NCBI GenBank assembly: GCA_945952225.1
Contig: CAMFHP010000002.1
Span: 1-64,000 of the forward strand
Reading direction: 5' to 3'
DNA length: 64,000 nt
Source: an uncultured Myxococcaceae bacterium
GTDB taxonomy: Bacteria > Myxococcota_A > Polyangia > Polyangiales > Ga0077539
Shown here: piece by piece, positions 51,061 to 59,165 of the stretch
Numbering within the stretch: the stretch's first letter is position 1
Layout: the number at the start of each line of letters is the position of its first letter
The notes under the pieces: model-generated
What the model saw: only the letters and a program-made list of their open reading frames with translations
What the model was told of the DNA's origin: nothing
Database searches by the model: none
Program-made: the position numbers and the translations under genes

Positions 51061-51744
51061 TCAGTCCGAGAGCAGCACGCCGAGCAGGCCGATGCCGCCG
51101 CCGATGAAGATCAGGTCGAAGATCGCCAGCATGCGGAACCAGTCGTAGAGCTGCGACACGGGCGTTCCGCCGAGGAGCTCGCGCGTCGCGACGGCCCCGC
51201 ACAGAAGCGCGGGCGACACGAGCGGATAGAGCACCACCGCGAGGAGCAGGTCGCGGGCGCGCGTGCGGGCCACGAGCGCGCCGAAGAGCGTTCCCGCGGC
51301 GACGAAGCCGATGGTGCCGAGGAGCACCAGCGCCGCGAAGGGCACGAAGTGTTCGAGCACCGGCGCGTGCAGAAGAATCGCGACGAGCGGCGCCACGACC
51401 ATCTCGGTCACGAGCACGAAGAGCAGCGCGCCCACGCCCTTGCCGAAGAAGATCGCCGCGGGCGAGGCCTGCGAGAGAAGCACCGCGCGCAGCGCGCCCT
51501 CTTCGCGCTCGCGTCCCCAGGTGCGGGAGAGGCCGAGCGTTCCCGAGAAGGCGATGGCGATCCAGAGCACGCCGGGCGCGACCTTGCGGCCCGTCTCTTC
51601 GTCGACGAAGAGCGAGATCGACGAGAGCACCGCGACGAGCGCGCCGAAGAGGGTCATCGTCGGCACCACCTCTCGCACCCGAAGCTCGATGCGGAGGTCC
51701 TTGGCGGCGATGGCGAGCGCGTGGCGAAACATCGCGGCGACCAT
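51061..51744 (-). CDS. CcmB-like ABC exporter permease (orphan)
   Basis: 227 residues with six membrane helices, the length and pattern of CcmB, the membrane subunit of the CcmABCD heme exporter for cytochrome c maturation: AAKDLRIELRVREVVPTMTLFG at the start, VLWIAIAFSGTLGLSRTWGREREEGALR, LLSQASPAAIFFGKGVGALLFV, and the LYPLVSPALLCGAVATRELL ending. An in-frame ATG at 51732 is an alternative start (and is the more usual N-terminus). No ccmA, ccmC or ccmE lies next to it, so it is separated from its usual cluster, or belongs to another ABC-type exporter. Divergent from the dikinase-like lipoprotein gene, with 36 bp between the starts. Confidence 0.85.
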   Translation of the reverse strand: MVAAMFRHALAIAAKDLRIELRVREVVPTMTLFGALVAVLSSISLFVDEETGRKVAPGVLWIAIAFSGTLGLSRTWGREREEGALRAVLLSQASPAAIFFGKGVGALLFVLVTEMVVAPLVAILLHAPVLEHFVPFAALVLLGTIGFVAAGTLFGALVARTRARDLLLAVVLYPLVSPALLCGAVATRELLGGTPVSQLYDWFRMLAIFDLIFIGGGIGLLGVLLSD

Positions 51745-51780
51745 ATCCCGTTCGCCCGCACGCGACGATAGAGTCGCGCC

Positions 51781-53763
51781 GTGCTCCGACCTGCATCGCT
51801 CGCGCTCCTGATCGTCGCCGCGGCGTGCGTGCGACCGCAGCCCGTCACCGTGAACGCGGGCGAGGTGACCGCGCCGTGGGATCGCAGCGGGGGAGACTTC
51901 AGCGAGTCGATCCGCGACGAGGCCACGTGGCGCGCGCTCGCGGCCTCGCCGGGCCGACAGACCTCGGCGCACACCGAGGTCGTGAAGGTGATCATCGACC
52001 TCGACGACGACTGGAAGGTCTACTTCCTCCAGAGCCGTCGCTGGGAGATCCACTACTTCTTCGCGTCGCGCTTTCTCAGCACGCTGGCGCACCCCGTCGA
52101 AGACCACGCGGCGTTCAACATCCGCGAGTACCGCCGCGACGACCGACGCTTCGTGCTCGGCACCCTCACGCGCTACCACGACCAGGACGCCTGGACCTAC
52201 GACCTCATCGCGGGCGACACCCTCGACGTGCCGCGCACCGTGCGAGCCTTCGAAGCCGTGCGCCGTCGCGTGTACTTCGGCGACGCGCTCCGGTACCGCC
52301 CGGTGCCGCCCGCGCATGAGTCCGCGGTCGACGCGTTTCGCGCGGCCCACGTGCCGGTGATCACCACGCAAGAACTCTTCGGCGCCATGCGCTACCAGCC
52401 GTTGAACCCCGGCGAGGCGTGGGGATGGCTGCGCTTCGTCGACGGCGATCCCGACCCCGCGCGCGTGCGCCGCAACGACATCGTCGTGCTCGACCGCGTG
52501 CCCCTCGACCTGCCCGTGTGCGCGGGGATCATCACCGGCGAGCTCCAGGCTCCGCTGAGCCACGTCGCGGTGCTCGCCACCAACCGCGGCACGCCCGACA
52601 TGGCGCTGCGCGAGGCCTTTCGTGACCCGCGTCTGCGCGCCCTCGAAGGCCACCTCGTGCACCTCCGCGTGTCGCCGCAGGACTGGTCCGTCGAGCCCAC
52701 GACGCAGGCCGCCGCCGAGCGCGCGTGGGAGCGATTGCGTCCGCGTGTGGTGATGCGTCCGCCGCTCGACACCGCCGACCGCGGGCTCGTCGACGTGGCC
52801 TCGCTGCGCTACGGCGACGTGAACACCGTGGGCGCCAAGGCCGCGCAGCTCGGCGAGCTCGGATCCATCGGCGGCGACGTGCAGGTGCCGCGGGGATTTG
52901 CGATCCCCTTCGCGTCGTACCTCACGCACTTCGAACGCTCCGGCGCGGCCTCGGTGCTCCGTGAGGCCGTGGCGCGCGACGACTTTCGCAACGAGCCCGC
53001 CGTGCGCGACCGCGTGCTCGCCGACGTGCGCGCGCGCATCGTGGGAGCGCCCGTCGACGCCGCGCTGCTCGAACGGCTCCGCGCGCGCATCGCGTCGCAG
53101 TTCGCCGGTCGCCGCGTGCGCCTCCGATCGAGCACCAACGCCGAGGACCTGCCGGGCTTCAACGGCGCCGGGCTCTACCGCTCCGTGGTCGTGGCCGCCG
53201 ATGCGCGCGACGCGGTGCTCGCCGATGCGCTGCGCGCGGTGTGGGCCAGCACGTGGTCGCTCCAGGCGTGGGAGGAGCGCGACTTCTTTCGCATCGACGC
53301 ATCGCGCGTCGCGATGGGCGTGCTCGTGCAGGAGTCCATCGACGACGACGTGGTCGACGGCGTGGCGATCACCGCAAACCCCTTCAACGAAGGGCGTCCC
53401 GCGATGTTCATGAACGCGCAGGTGGCGGGTGACGAGGGCGGCGCGGTGACCGCCGCGCGCGGCGACGACGTGCCCGAGCAGGTGCTCTATTACACGTACG
53501 GCGAGGAGCGCGAGTTCGAGCGCCTCTCGCGCAGCTCACGGACGCACGGCGCACCGGTGCTCACCGACGACGAGGTGGTGCGACTCGCGGGCGCGCTGCA
53601 ACGCATCCACGCGCACTTCACCCGCACGCTCGCGAGCGCGTCGCCCATGGACGTGGAGTTCCTCCTCGCGGGCCGCGACCGTCGGCTTGTGTTCGTGCAG
53701 GCGCGTCCGTACCCCATCCACTGGGATCAGGACCGCGGCGTCGCCATGCCCGGCGCGGAGTAG
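51781..53763 (+). CDS. Exported lipoprotein with glucan-water-dikinase-like core (phosphohistidine domain + ATP-grasp)
   Basis: 660 residues, GTG start, signal peptide with lipobox VAAAC (Cys16). After a beta-rich N-terminal domain (about 55-170) comes a PEP-utilizer mobile domain with an apparently intact phospho-accepting histidine: ITGELQAPLSHVAVLATNRG (His261). C-terminal to it is the pyruvate-phosphate-dikinase/ATP-grasp fold: NTVGAKAAQLGELG (Lys353), VPRGFAIPF, RLRSSTNAEDLPGFNGAGLY (447-466) and a closing EFLLAGRDRRLVFVQARP. The order His domain then ATP-grasp is that of plant glucan water dikinases, the reverse of PpsA. Catalytic residues look intact, yet the lipoprotein signal places it outside the cytoplasm, where ATP is scarce. 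TAGAGT at 51769-51774 is 6 nt before the start. A 6 bp gap to the next gene. Confidence 0.9.
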   Translation: MLRPASLALLIVAAACVRPQPVTVNAGEVTAPWDRSGGDFSESIRDEATWRALAASPGRQTSAHTEVVKVIIDLDDDWKVYFLQSRRWEIHYFFASRFLSTLAHPVEDHAAFNIREYRRDDRRFVLGTLTRYHDQDAWTYDLIAGDTLDVPRTVRAFEAVRRRVYFGDALRYRPVPPAHESAVDAFRAAHVPVITTQELFGAMRYQPLNPGEAWGWLRFVDGDPDPARVRRNDIVVLDRVPLDLPVCAGIITGELQAPLSHVAVLATNRGTPDMALREAFRDPRLRALEGHLVHLRVSPQDWSVEPTTQAAAERAWERLRPRVVMRPPLDTADRGLVDVASLRYGDVNTVGAKAAQLGELGSIGGDVQVPRGFAIPFASYLTHFERSGAASVLREAVARDDFRNEPAVRDRVLADVRARIVGAPVDAALLERLRARIASQFAGRRVRLRSSTNAEDLPGFNGAGLYRSVVVAADARDAVLADALRAVWASTWSLQAWEERDFFRIDASRVAMGVLVQESIDDDVVDGVAITANPFNEGRPAMFMNAQVAGDEGGAVTAARGDDVPEQVLYYTYGEEREFERLSRSSRTHGAPVLTDDEVVRLAGALQRIHAHFTRTLASASPMDVEFLLAGRDRRLVFVQARPYPIHWDQDRGVAMPGAE

Positions 53764-53769
53764 CCCACG

Positions 53770-54567
53770 ATGCGCGCGCGCCTCCGTTCGATCGCGCTCC
53801 TCGCGCTGTGTGCGATGTCGTTCGAAGCGAGCGCCGACCCCGCGGTGCACCTCACGTCGCCGCCGCTCGACCTCACGCTCCCGCCCCACGCCACGGTGCG
53901 CCCCGCAGCGCACCCCACACCCGACAACCTCGGCACGTGGGATCTGCACGTCGCCGACGATGCGCCGGTGCTCCTTCAGCTCGCGCGTCTCGGCGCGCCC
54001 CTGCCGCAGCGCGCGCTCTCCGACGACGAACTGTCGGCCCTGCGCAGCGCCGATCCCTATCCCTTCACCGACCGCGTCGACACGGCATCGGCGCTGGGCC
54101 TCGACGTGCCCGCGCTCGAAGGGAGGGCCACCGTCGCAGGCCACACGCTCGTGCGCTTCGCCGCGGCGCTTCCGCTCGTCGACGATGGCGTGCTCGTGGT
54201 GGTGATGGCCCCCGAGGCCCACGCGCGGGAGGCCCGTCGCGCGTGGCGGTCGGTGCTCGCGAGCGCGCGGGGTCGCACGGCGTGGATGACGCCCACGCAA
54301 CAGCGGCGTGCGCGCGTGCAGGGGGTGACGGCGGTGTGGGCCCTCGCGGCGATGGCGGTCTACGGAGCGCTCGCGTGGACGCGCTGGCGCGGCGGTCGCG
54401 GCGGTCGCGTTCGCACGGTGCTCGTGGCCTCGGTGGCGATGGCGTGGGCGCTGGTGGCGATGCTCGCGCCGCAGGGGGCTCGCGGCGCGCAGGTGCGGGC
54501 CGTGTTGATGGCCGCGGTGTTCGCGCACCACGCGTGGCGCACGGCGAGGCGTGGCGATCAGCGCTGA
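53770..54567 (+). CDS. Membrane protein with N-terminal signal and C-terminal membrane helices
   Basis: 265 residues. Signal peptide (MRARLRSIALLALCAMSFEA then SA-DP). The periplasmic part (about 25-170) is beta-rich with no named domain. Three hydrophobic helices near the C-terminus (VTAVWALAAMAVYGALAW, VRTVLVASVAMAWALVAML, VRAVLMAAVFAHHAWR) anchor it in the inner membrane. It begins 6 bp after the dikinase-like lipoprotein gene and is very likely in the same operon, so it may be its membrane partner. Its 3' end overlaps the GAF/enzyme-I-like gene by 10 bp on the other strand (54558-54567). Confidence 0.75.
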   Translation: MRARLRSIALLALCAMSFEASADPAVHLTSPPLDLTLPPHATVRPAAHPTPDNLGTWDLHVADDAPVLLQLARLGAPLPQRALSDDELSALRSADPYPFTDRVDTASALGLDVPALEGRATVAGHTLVRFAAALPLVDDGVLVVVMAPEAHAREARRAWRSVLASARGRTAWMTPTQQRRARVQGVTAVWALAAMAVYGALAWTRWRGGRGGRVRTVLVASVAMAWALVAMLAPQGARGAQVRAVLMAAVFAHHAWRTARRGDQR

Positions 54568-55859
54568 GCGTCGGGATCGTCGCGGCGCTCGACGCGCACC
54601 TCGTCGCGCTCGCGCCGCGAGGGGTTCACGCGCACGAGCCCGTGGTCGCCGTCGACGAGCGCGAGGTCTCCGTCCGCAGCCCAGTTGGTGAGCCCCGCGG
54701 CCTCGGACACGGTGGGCACGCCGAGGAGCTCGACGAGCACACGTCCGCGGTCGCCGATCGCGCCCGTGAGCACGAGGGCCGCGGGCTTCGCGCGCGCCGC
54801 GAGCAGCAGCTCGAAGGCCGTCACGCTCTCGGCAACCCACACGGCGCCGCGCGGCTCCTTCGTGCTTGTCGCGAGGAGCAACGCGCGAAGCACATCGCAC
54901 ACCTCCGACATCTCCATGGCGCGCTCGGTGAGCAGGTCGGCTTCGGAGATGCGCGCCGCGCGCGTCGCTTCGCGGGCGACCTGCGCGAGGGCCCACGCGA
55001 GGCCGCGTCCGCGCGAGAGTTCGAGCGTGCGCTCGCGGAGCCGCCCGTCGTCGAGCATCGTCTTGTAGAGCTGGAGGAACGACGCATCGAGGCCGCGCCG
55101 CTGTGCCGCGCGGAGGTGCATGTCGAGCGTCGCGTCGCACGAGAGGATGGCCTTCTCCAGCGTGCGCGCGTGGTCCTTCGGGGAGGCCTTCGCGTCGTCG
55201 CCGACGCCCTTTGCCACGGGCCGCTGCACCGCCGCGAGCAGCCCGAGCGCGCGCCCTGCGACCACCGCGCGACCGGGGATCGTCACGCGCCGCGTGCCCG
55301 CACCGGCCGCCTTCGCGGGGGCGCCTGCGACGATGCGCGCGCGGTTCACGAGCGGCGCGACAGCGCCCGCGATCGACATGAGCAGCTCGACGTCGCGGGG
55401 CGCGTAGGCGTCGCGCGCGCGCTGCACCACGAGGGCGCCCGCGGGACCGTTGGGCCCCGGCACGGGCACCGCGAGAAACGCCGGGAAGCGCTCCTCGCCG
55501 AGCATCGAGAACCCGCGGAATCGCGCGTGCGTCTGCGCGATGTCGGCGCTCACGGGGCGCATGCACTCCACGGCCATGCCCACGAGGCCTTCGCCCACGT
55601 TGAGCCGCACCTCGCCGAGCGCGCTGTGCGTGAAGCCCACGTTGCCGCGCATCACGAGCCCGTCGCCCTCGCGCAGATAGAGCGAGCACACCTCGCTCGC
55701 GAACACCGCCGCGACGCGCGCGGGCACCTCGTCGAGCAGGTCGGCGAGGGGGCGCGGTCGCGCGAGCGCGTGCACGAGGTCGACGACCGCATCGAGGCGT
55801 TCGACGCCGCGCGCGTGGATGGTGGGCGCCGCGGTCGGTTCGCGATCTGACTGGCTCAT
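54558..55859 (-). CDS. GAF-domain protein with incomplete PTS enzyme I (PtsP-like) module, catalytically blank
   Basis: 433 residues from the ATG at 55859. GAF domain (about 20-175: VCSLYLREGDGLVMRGNVGF, GEGLVGMAVECMRPV) as in EI-Ntr/PtsP. Next, about 200-325, a helical segment with the PEP-utilizer N-terminal pattern (ARTLEKAILSCDATLDMHL, LDASFLQLYKTMLDD), and about 335-413 the swivelling phosphohistidine domain (AVWVAESVTAFELLLAARA ... LADGDLALVDGDHGLVRVNPS). In enzyme I the active motif is GGxTSHxAI; here that place reads GAIGDRGRVLVELLGVPTV, with Asp370 where the His should be. The C-terminal PEP-binding barrel is absent. So it cannot act as a PEP phosphotransferase; a sensor or decoy role is inferred. 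The ORF continues upstream to 56489 in a different-looking frame and is rejected there. Confidence 0.85.
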   Translation of the reverse strand: MSQSDREPTAAPTIHARGVERLDAVVDLVHALARPRPLADLLDEVPARVAAVFASEVCSLYLREGDGLVMRGNVGFTHSALGEVRLNVGEGLVGMAVECMRPVSADIAQTHARFRGFSMLGEERFPAFLAVPVPGPNGPAGALVVQRARDAYAPRDVELLMSIAGAVAPLVNRARIVAGAPAKAAGAGTRRVTIPGRAVVAGRALGLLAAVQRPVAKGVGDDAKASPKDHARTLEKAILSCDATLDMHLRAAQRRGLDASFLQLYKTMLDDGRLRERTLELSRGRGLAWALAQVAREATRAARISEADLLTERAMEMSEVCDVLRALLLATSTKEPRGAVWVAESVTAFELLLAARAKPAALVLTGAIGDRGRVLVELLGVPTVSEAAGLTNWAADGDLALVDGDHGLVRVNPSRRERDEVRVERRDDPDAQR

Positions 55860-55923
55860 CGCGTTCCAGAGAACAACGAAAGCGCGCGTGCGATCAACGC
55901 CTTCGCGCAGCGCCGCAACGCGT

Positions 55924-57021
55924 TCAGCCGCGGCGCACCTCGAACGCGAACCCGGCGCGCGTGAGCCCCTCGGGCAGCGCGTCTCCGAGCGACGAGGCGG
56001 GCGTTCCGACCCCGGGGCGTGACGCGCGCGTGGCGAGCGAGCGCGCGCAGGCCGCGAGGATGTGTCCCGCGAGTGCTGCCGGCGAGCGCGCCCCGAGGCG
56101 TGCGGCGGTCTCGACGGTGCGACCACCTGCGCGGGCGCGGAGCGTGATCGCGAAGACCGCGGGGGTCTCGGACGTTCGCGACGCCCGCCATGCGCGCGTG
56201 CGGTCGAAGCGTGTGAGGAGCGCGTCGAGGCCGAGGCCCGCGAGCGCGCCGACGGTGTCGACGGGCGAGGGCGCGCAGGCCCCGTGCGCGTAGGTGAACG
56301 ATCGCGTGAAGCGCGCATCCAGTGCCGCGCTGCGAAGCACCACGGGCACATCGGGCGAGGGGAGGGGGCGCGTCCACGCGGCGAGGGCGGGATCGAACCC
56401 GACGGGCGTCGACGCGCTTCGCACCGCGCGCTCGATGGCGCCGCGCGGACGCATCGCGCGGACGTTCTCGCGCAACGACTCCATCGCATCGAGCCATTCG
56501 CGTCGCGCGGCGTGTGGGAGCTCCGCGGACTGCGAGACCCACGCCTCGACGGTCACGTCGGCGTCGCGCGGGAGGAGCGACACCGTCGCGTGCACGGCCG
56601 CATCGCTCAACGCCGCGTGCGTGGCGCAGGCAGGCACGAGCGCGACACCCGCCTCGCGAGCCCGCGCATCGAAATCACGGACCGCGCGCATCACCCGTGC
56701 GGGCGCGAAGCTCACATCCGCGCAGGGCACGGACGCATCGAGGCATGCTTCGAACGCCGCGTGCGTGTGCGGCGTCGCGTGGGCCACGGCGGCGGCCTCG
56801 CGCAGCACCGCCACCGTTGCGGCGCGCTCGGTCACGTCGAGCGTCACCACCTGCACCACGGCGTCTCCCACGTGGCGCAGCACCGCCTCGCGCAGCGCAT
56901 GGAGCGCCGCCTCGTCACGACCCGCGAGCACGAGCGGAACATCGCCCGCGAGCGCGAGCGACACCTCGCGGCCGACCGTGCCCGTCGCGCCGAGCACCAC
57001 GACGGGGCGCGCGCTCAGCAC
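55924..57021 (-). CDS. NAD(P)-binding saccharopine-dehydrogenase-like protein
   Basis: 365 residues from the GTG at 57021. Opens with a Rossmann fold VVVLGATGTVGREVSLAL (GxxGxxG), then VPLVLAGRDEAALHAL for the ribose, as in the saccharopine dehydrogenase-like/trans-acting enoyl reductase group. Strand-helix units follow (VVQVVTLDVTERAATVAVL, AAAVAHATPHTHAAF), then a beta/alpha catalytic part without an obvious catalytic Cys or Lys. Substrate unknown. It lies 7 bp after the previous gene in the same direction, so the two may be co-transcribed. The longer frame to 57117 overlaps that gene. Confidence 0.8.
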   Translation of the reverse strand: MLSARPVVVLGATGTVGREVSLALAGDVPLVLAGRDEAALHALREAVLRHVGDAVVQVVTLDVTERAATVAVLREAAAVAHATPHTHAAFEACLDASVPCADVSFAPARVMRAVRDFDARAREAGVALVPACATHAALSDAAVHATVSLLPRDADVTVEAWVSQSAELPHAARREWLDAMESLRENVRAMRPRGAIERAVRSASTPVGFDPALAAWTRPLPSPDVPVVLRSAALDARFTRSFTYAHGACAPSPVDTVGALAGLGLDALLTRFDRTRAWRASRTSETPAVFAITLRARAGGRTVETAARLGARSPAALAGHILAACARSLATRASRPGVGTPASSLGDALPEGLTRAGFAFEVRRG

Positions 57022-57028
57022 CGTGCGA

Positions 57029-58288
57029 TCACGGAGCGCCGGTGCCCGCGCCGCGCTGGGCGTCGTCGTAGGTGACGATCCACGGGAGCCCGGCGCGCGA
57101 GAGCGGACGCACCTCACATCCGCCGGCCGCCGCGGGGATCACATCGGCAACGAGCCAGAAGTCGCTGGCATCGGCGGAGCCCCGGTACGACAGCACCACG
57201 GGGCCGAGCCGCGCCGCGGGCGTGGAGCTCCCGCAGTAGACCACCACGGTCGCCGACTGCGGCCCCGCGCCGTGCGCGTCGAAGTAGTGCACGCCGATGC
57301 GGTAGGGCCCGGTGCCGGGACGGGTGATGTTGACGTTCTCGGGGCCGTGGCCGGTGACGTCGTCGATGTCGAGGCGCGGATCGTCGGCAGCGCCCGCGGC
57401 GCCCCACGCGAGGGTGCGCGACGCCGACGCGTTGCAGTTGAACCAGTAGCAGTCGTTGTCGGAGCGCCACACCGTGCCCGTGCCCGGTGCGCGGAGGAGG
57501 TGCAGGTCGACGTCGCTCCCATCGCACGCGGCGCCTGCGTTGCGCGGACACGAGCGGCCCGGCGGATCCCACACGAGCTCGACGCGCAGGCCCTCGCGGG
57601 GCACGGCGTGAACGATCGTGGCGCACGCGTCGACCTCGCCCGCGGCGTCGGTCACTTCGAGGCGCAGTCGGTAGTCGCCCACCACGTCGGGGGTGTAGGC
57701 CGTCGCGACCGTGTCGTCGGGCGAGGGGGCAGGGCGCGCGCTCGTGAGGGGCGCGGTCTCGAGCGTCCAGCGGTAGCTCTCGATGCGTCGATCGCCCTGC
57801 GCCGTCGCGGGAATCGCCACGCGCTGCAACGGCGCCGTGGTCACCTCGGCGGGGCACAGCGCGACCGGGCCCGACGCGCGCACCACGACGCGCATGCGGC
57901 ACGACCGGGGAGCTCCAGCGTCGGCGCCCGCATCGTCATCGACGTCGGAGGGCACGGCGAGCTCGACCTCCCAGGTGCCCTCGACGTTCGAGAAGAAGTT
58001 CGCCTCGTTGGTGCCCGTGGAGGTGAGCGTCGGTGCGGGTGCGCCCGCAGGACCGTCGACGACACGCCACACCGCGCGTCCGCGGGCTGCGACGGGAAGG
58101 GTGGCGTAGAGCCGCAGCGCCACACCGGGGCGCGCGCGGAACGGCGTCGTCTGGCAGGCGAGAAGGTCGGGGACGTACGACTCGTCGTTGAGCCCTGTGC
58201 GCGAGCCGCACGCTGTGAGGGCGAAGCACGCAGCGAGGAACGCACGCACGAGCGCGGCGCGAAGACGGCGGGGAGCGGGGGAGATCAT
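57029..58288 (-). CDS. Beta-sandwich lipoprotein
   Basis: 419 residues from the ATG at 58288. Signal peptide with lipobox ALTAC (Cys27). The mature protein has Ig/PKD-like strands (RIESYRWTLETAPLTSARPA, VVGDYRLRLEVTDAAGEVDA) and a C-terminal domain with WRSDNDCYWFNCNASASRT, and PYRIGVHYFDAHGAGPQSAT, a pattern I associate with myxobacterial surface proteins that carry a YncA/DUF-type adhesion domain. About eight cysteines could form disulfides. Likely outer-membrane or surface-attached. Follows the third PP2C gene by 40 bp and precedes the NAD-binding protein gene by 7 bp, all on the minus strand. Confidence 0.8.
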   Translation of the reverse strand: MISPAPRRLRAALVRAFLAACFALTACGSRTGLNDESYVPDLLACQTTPFRARPGVALRLYATLPVAARGRAVWRVVDGPAGAPAPTLTSTGTNEANFFSNVEGTWEVELAVPSDVDDDAGADAGAPRSCRMRVVVRASGPVALCPAEVTTAPLQRVAIPATAQGDRRIESYRWTLETAPLTSARPAPSPDDTVATAYTPDVVGDYRLRLEVTDAAGEVDACATIVHAVPREGLRVELVWDPPGRSCPRNAGAACDGSDVDLHLLRAPGTGTVWRSDNDCYWFNCNASASRTLAWGAAGAADDPRLDIDDVTGHGPENVNITRPGTGPYRIGVHYFDAHGAGPQSATVVVYCGSSTPAARLGPVVLSYRGSADASDFWLVADVIPAAAGGCEVRPLSRAGLPWIVTYDDAQRGAGTGAP

Positions 58289-58328
58289 CGGGGTCTCGGC
58301 GCGCGACGAGAGCACCGCGCGTGCCGCG

Positions 58329-59096
58329 TCAGACTTCGAGCACTTCGACCACGATGGCCGTGATGTTGTCTTTGCCGCCGCGGGTGTTGGCGAGCTGGAT
58401 GAGCTGCTTCACGCCGTCATCGGCCGCGAGGTTGAGGTAGCGCATCGCCTCGGCGTCGCTCTCCAGGTAGCCGTGGAGGCCGTCGGTGCAGAGCAGGAAG
58501 CGGTCGCCCGGCACGGTCTCGACCACGCGCGTGTCGACCTCCACGTACTCGTGCGAGCCCACGGCGCGGGTGATCACGTTGCGGTGCGGGGCGTAGCGCG
58601 CCTCCTCCTCGGTGATCATCCCTTCGCGGATCTGCGCGGCGATGAGCGTGTGGTCGTCGGTGATCTGCGCGATCTGGTCGTCGCGGGTGAGGTAGATGCG
58701 GCTGTCGCCCACCTGACCGACGATGGCCACGCGACCGAGGAGCAGCAGCACCGAGATCGTGGTGCCCATGCCGGCCTTCGAGTCGTCGAACTCGGCCATC
58801 GAGTGGATGAGGTACGTGGCCGACTGGATCGCGCCGCGGATGATCTGCTCGGCGTCGTTCTGCAGGTCGGTGTCGTACGGGTTCTCGACGAGCGCGGCGA
58901 CGCGCGGACGCTCGCGGCGCACCCACGCCCGCACCTGGTGAACGGCCTCCTCACTGGCGACCTCGCCCGCGGCGTGACCGCCGAGGCCGTCGGCGACGAC
59001 ATAGAGGCCGAGCGCGTCGTCGTGCAGAAACGCGTCTTCGTTGTGTTTGCGGACCCGACCTACGTCGGTCAGCCCTGACGAGCGATAGCGCGGCAT
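58329..59096 (-). CDS. PP2C-type serine/threonine phosphatase (third copy)
   Basis: 255 residues. Motifs: KHNEDA (17-22), DGLGGHAAGEVAS (36-48), GMGTTISVLLL, QVGDSRIYLTRDDQIAQITDDH, NVITRAVG, CTDGLHGYL, GGKDNITAIVV. Metal-binding Asp are all present. It is the shortest of the three PP2C enzymes and has no tail. An 8 bp hairpin (59130-59149) and a second small one lie in the 69 bp gap to the upstream TPR gene, near where a promoter would be. The ATG at 59096 is the only good start. Confidence 0.94.
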   Translation of the reverse strand: MPRYRSSGLTDVGRVRKHNEDAFLHDDALGLYVVADGLGGHAAGEVASEEAVHQVRAWVRRERPRVAALVENPYDTDLQNDAEQIIRGAIQSATYLIHSMAEFDDSKAGMGTTISVLLLLGRVAIVGQVGDSRIYLTRDDQIAQITDDHTLIAAQIREGMITEEEARYAPHRNVITRAVGSHEYVEVDTRVVETVPGDRFLLCTDGLHGYLESDAEAMRYLNLAADDGVKQLIQLANTRGGKDNITAIVVEVLEV

Positions 59097-59129
59097 GGTG
59101 GCGTCGCGACGATATCAAAGTCCCGCACG

Positions 59130-59160
59130 CTGCAAAGCAGTCTTTGCAGGTTCACTGAAC
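59130..59160 (-). promoter_or_regulatory. Perfect inverted repeats upstream of the third PP2C gene
   Basis: CTGCAAAG (59130-59137), a 4-nt loop CAGT, and CTTTGCAG (59142-59149) form a perfect 8 bp palindrome, immediately followed by GTTC-ACT-GAAC (59150-59160). Both lie between the stop of the TPR gene (59166) and the PP2C ATG (59096). There is no T-run, so an intrinsic terminator is unlikely; an operator for the PP2C gene or an attenuator is possible. Confidence 0.45.
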
Positions 59161-59165
59161 AGGTT

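Noticed and set aside
55860-56489. Upstream extension of the GAF/enzyme-I-like gene
   Set aside because: Overlaps the NAD-binding protein gene in another frame with Arg/Ser-rich sequence.
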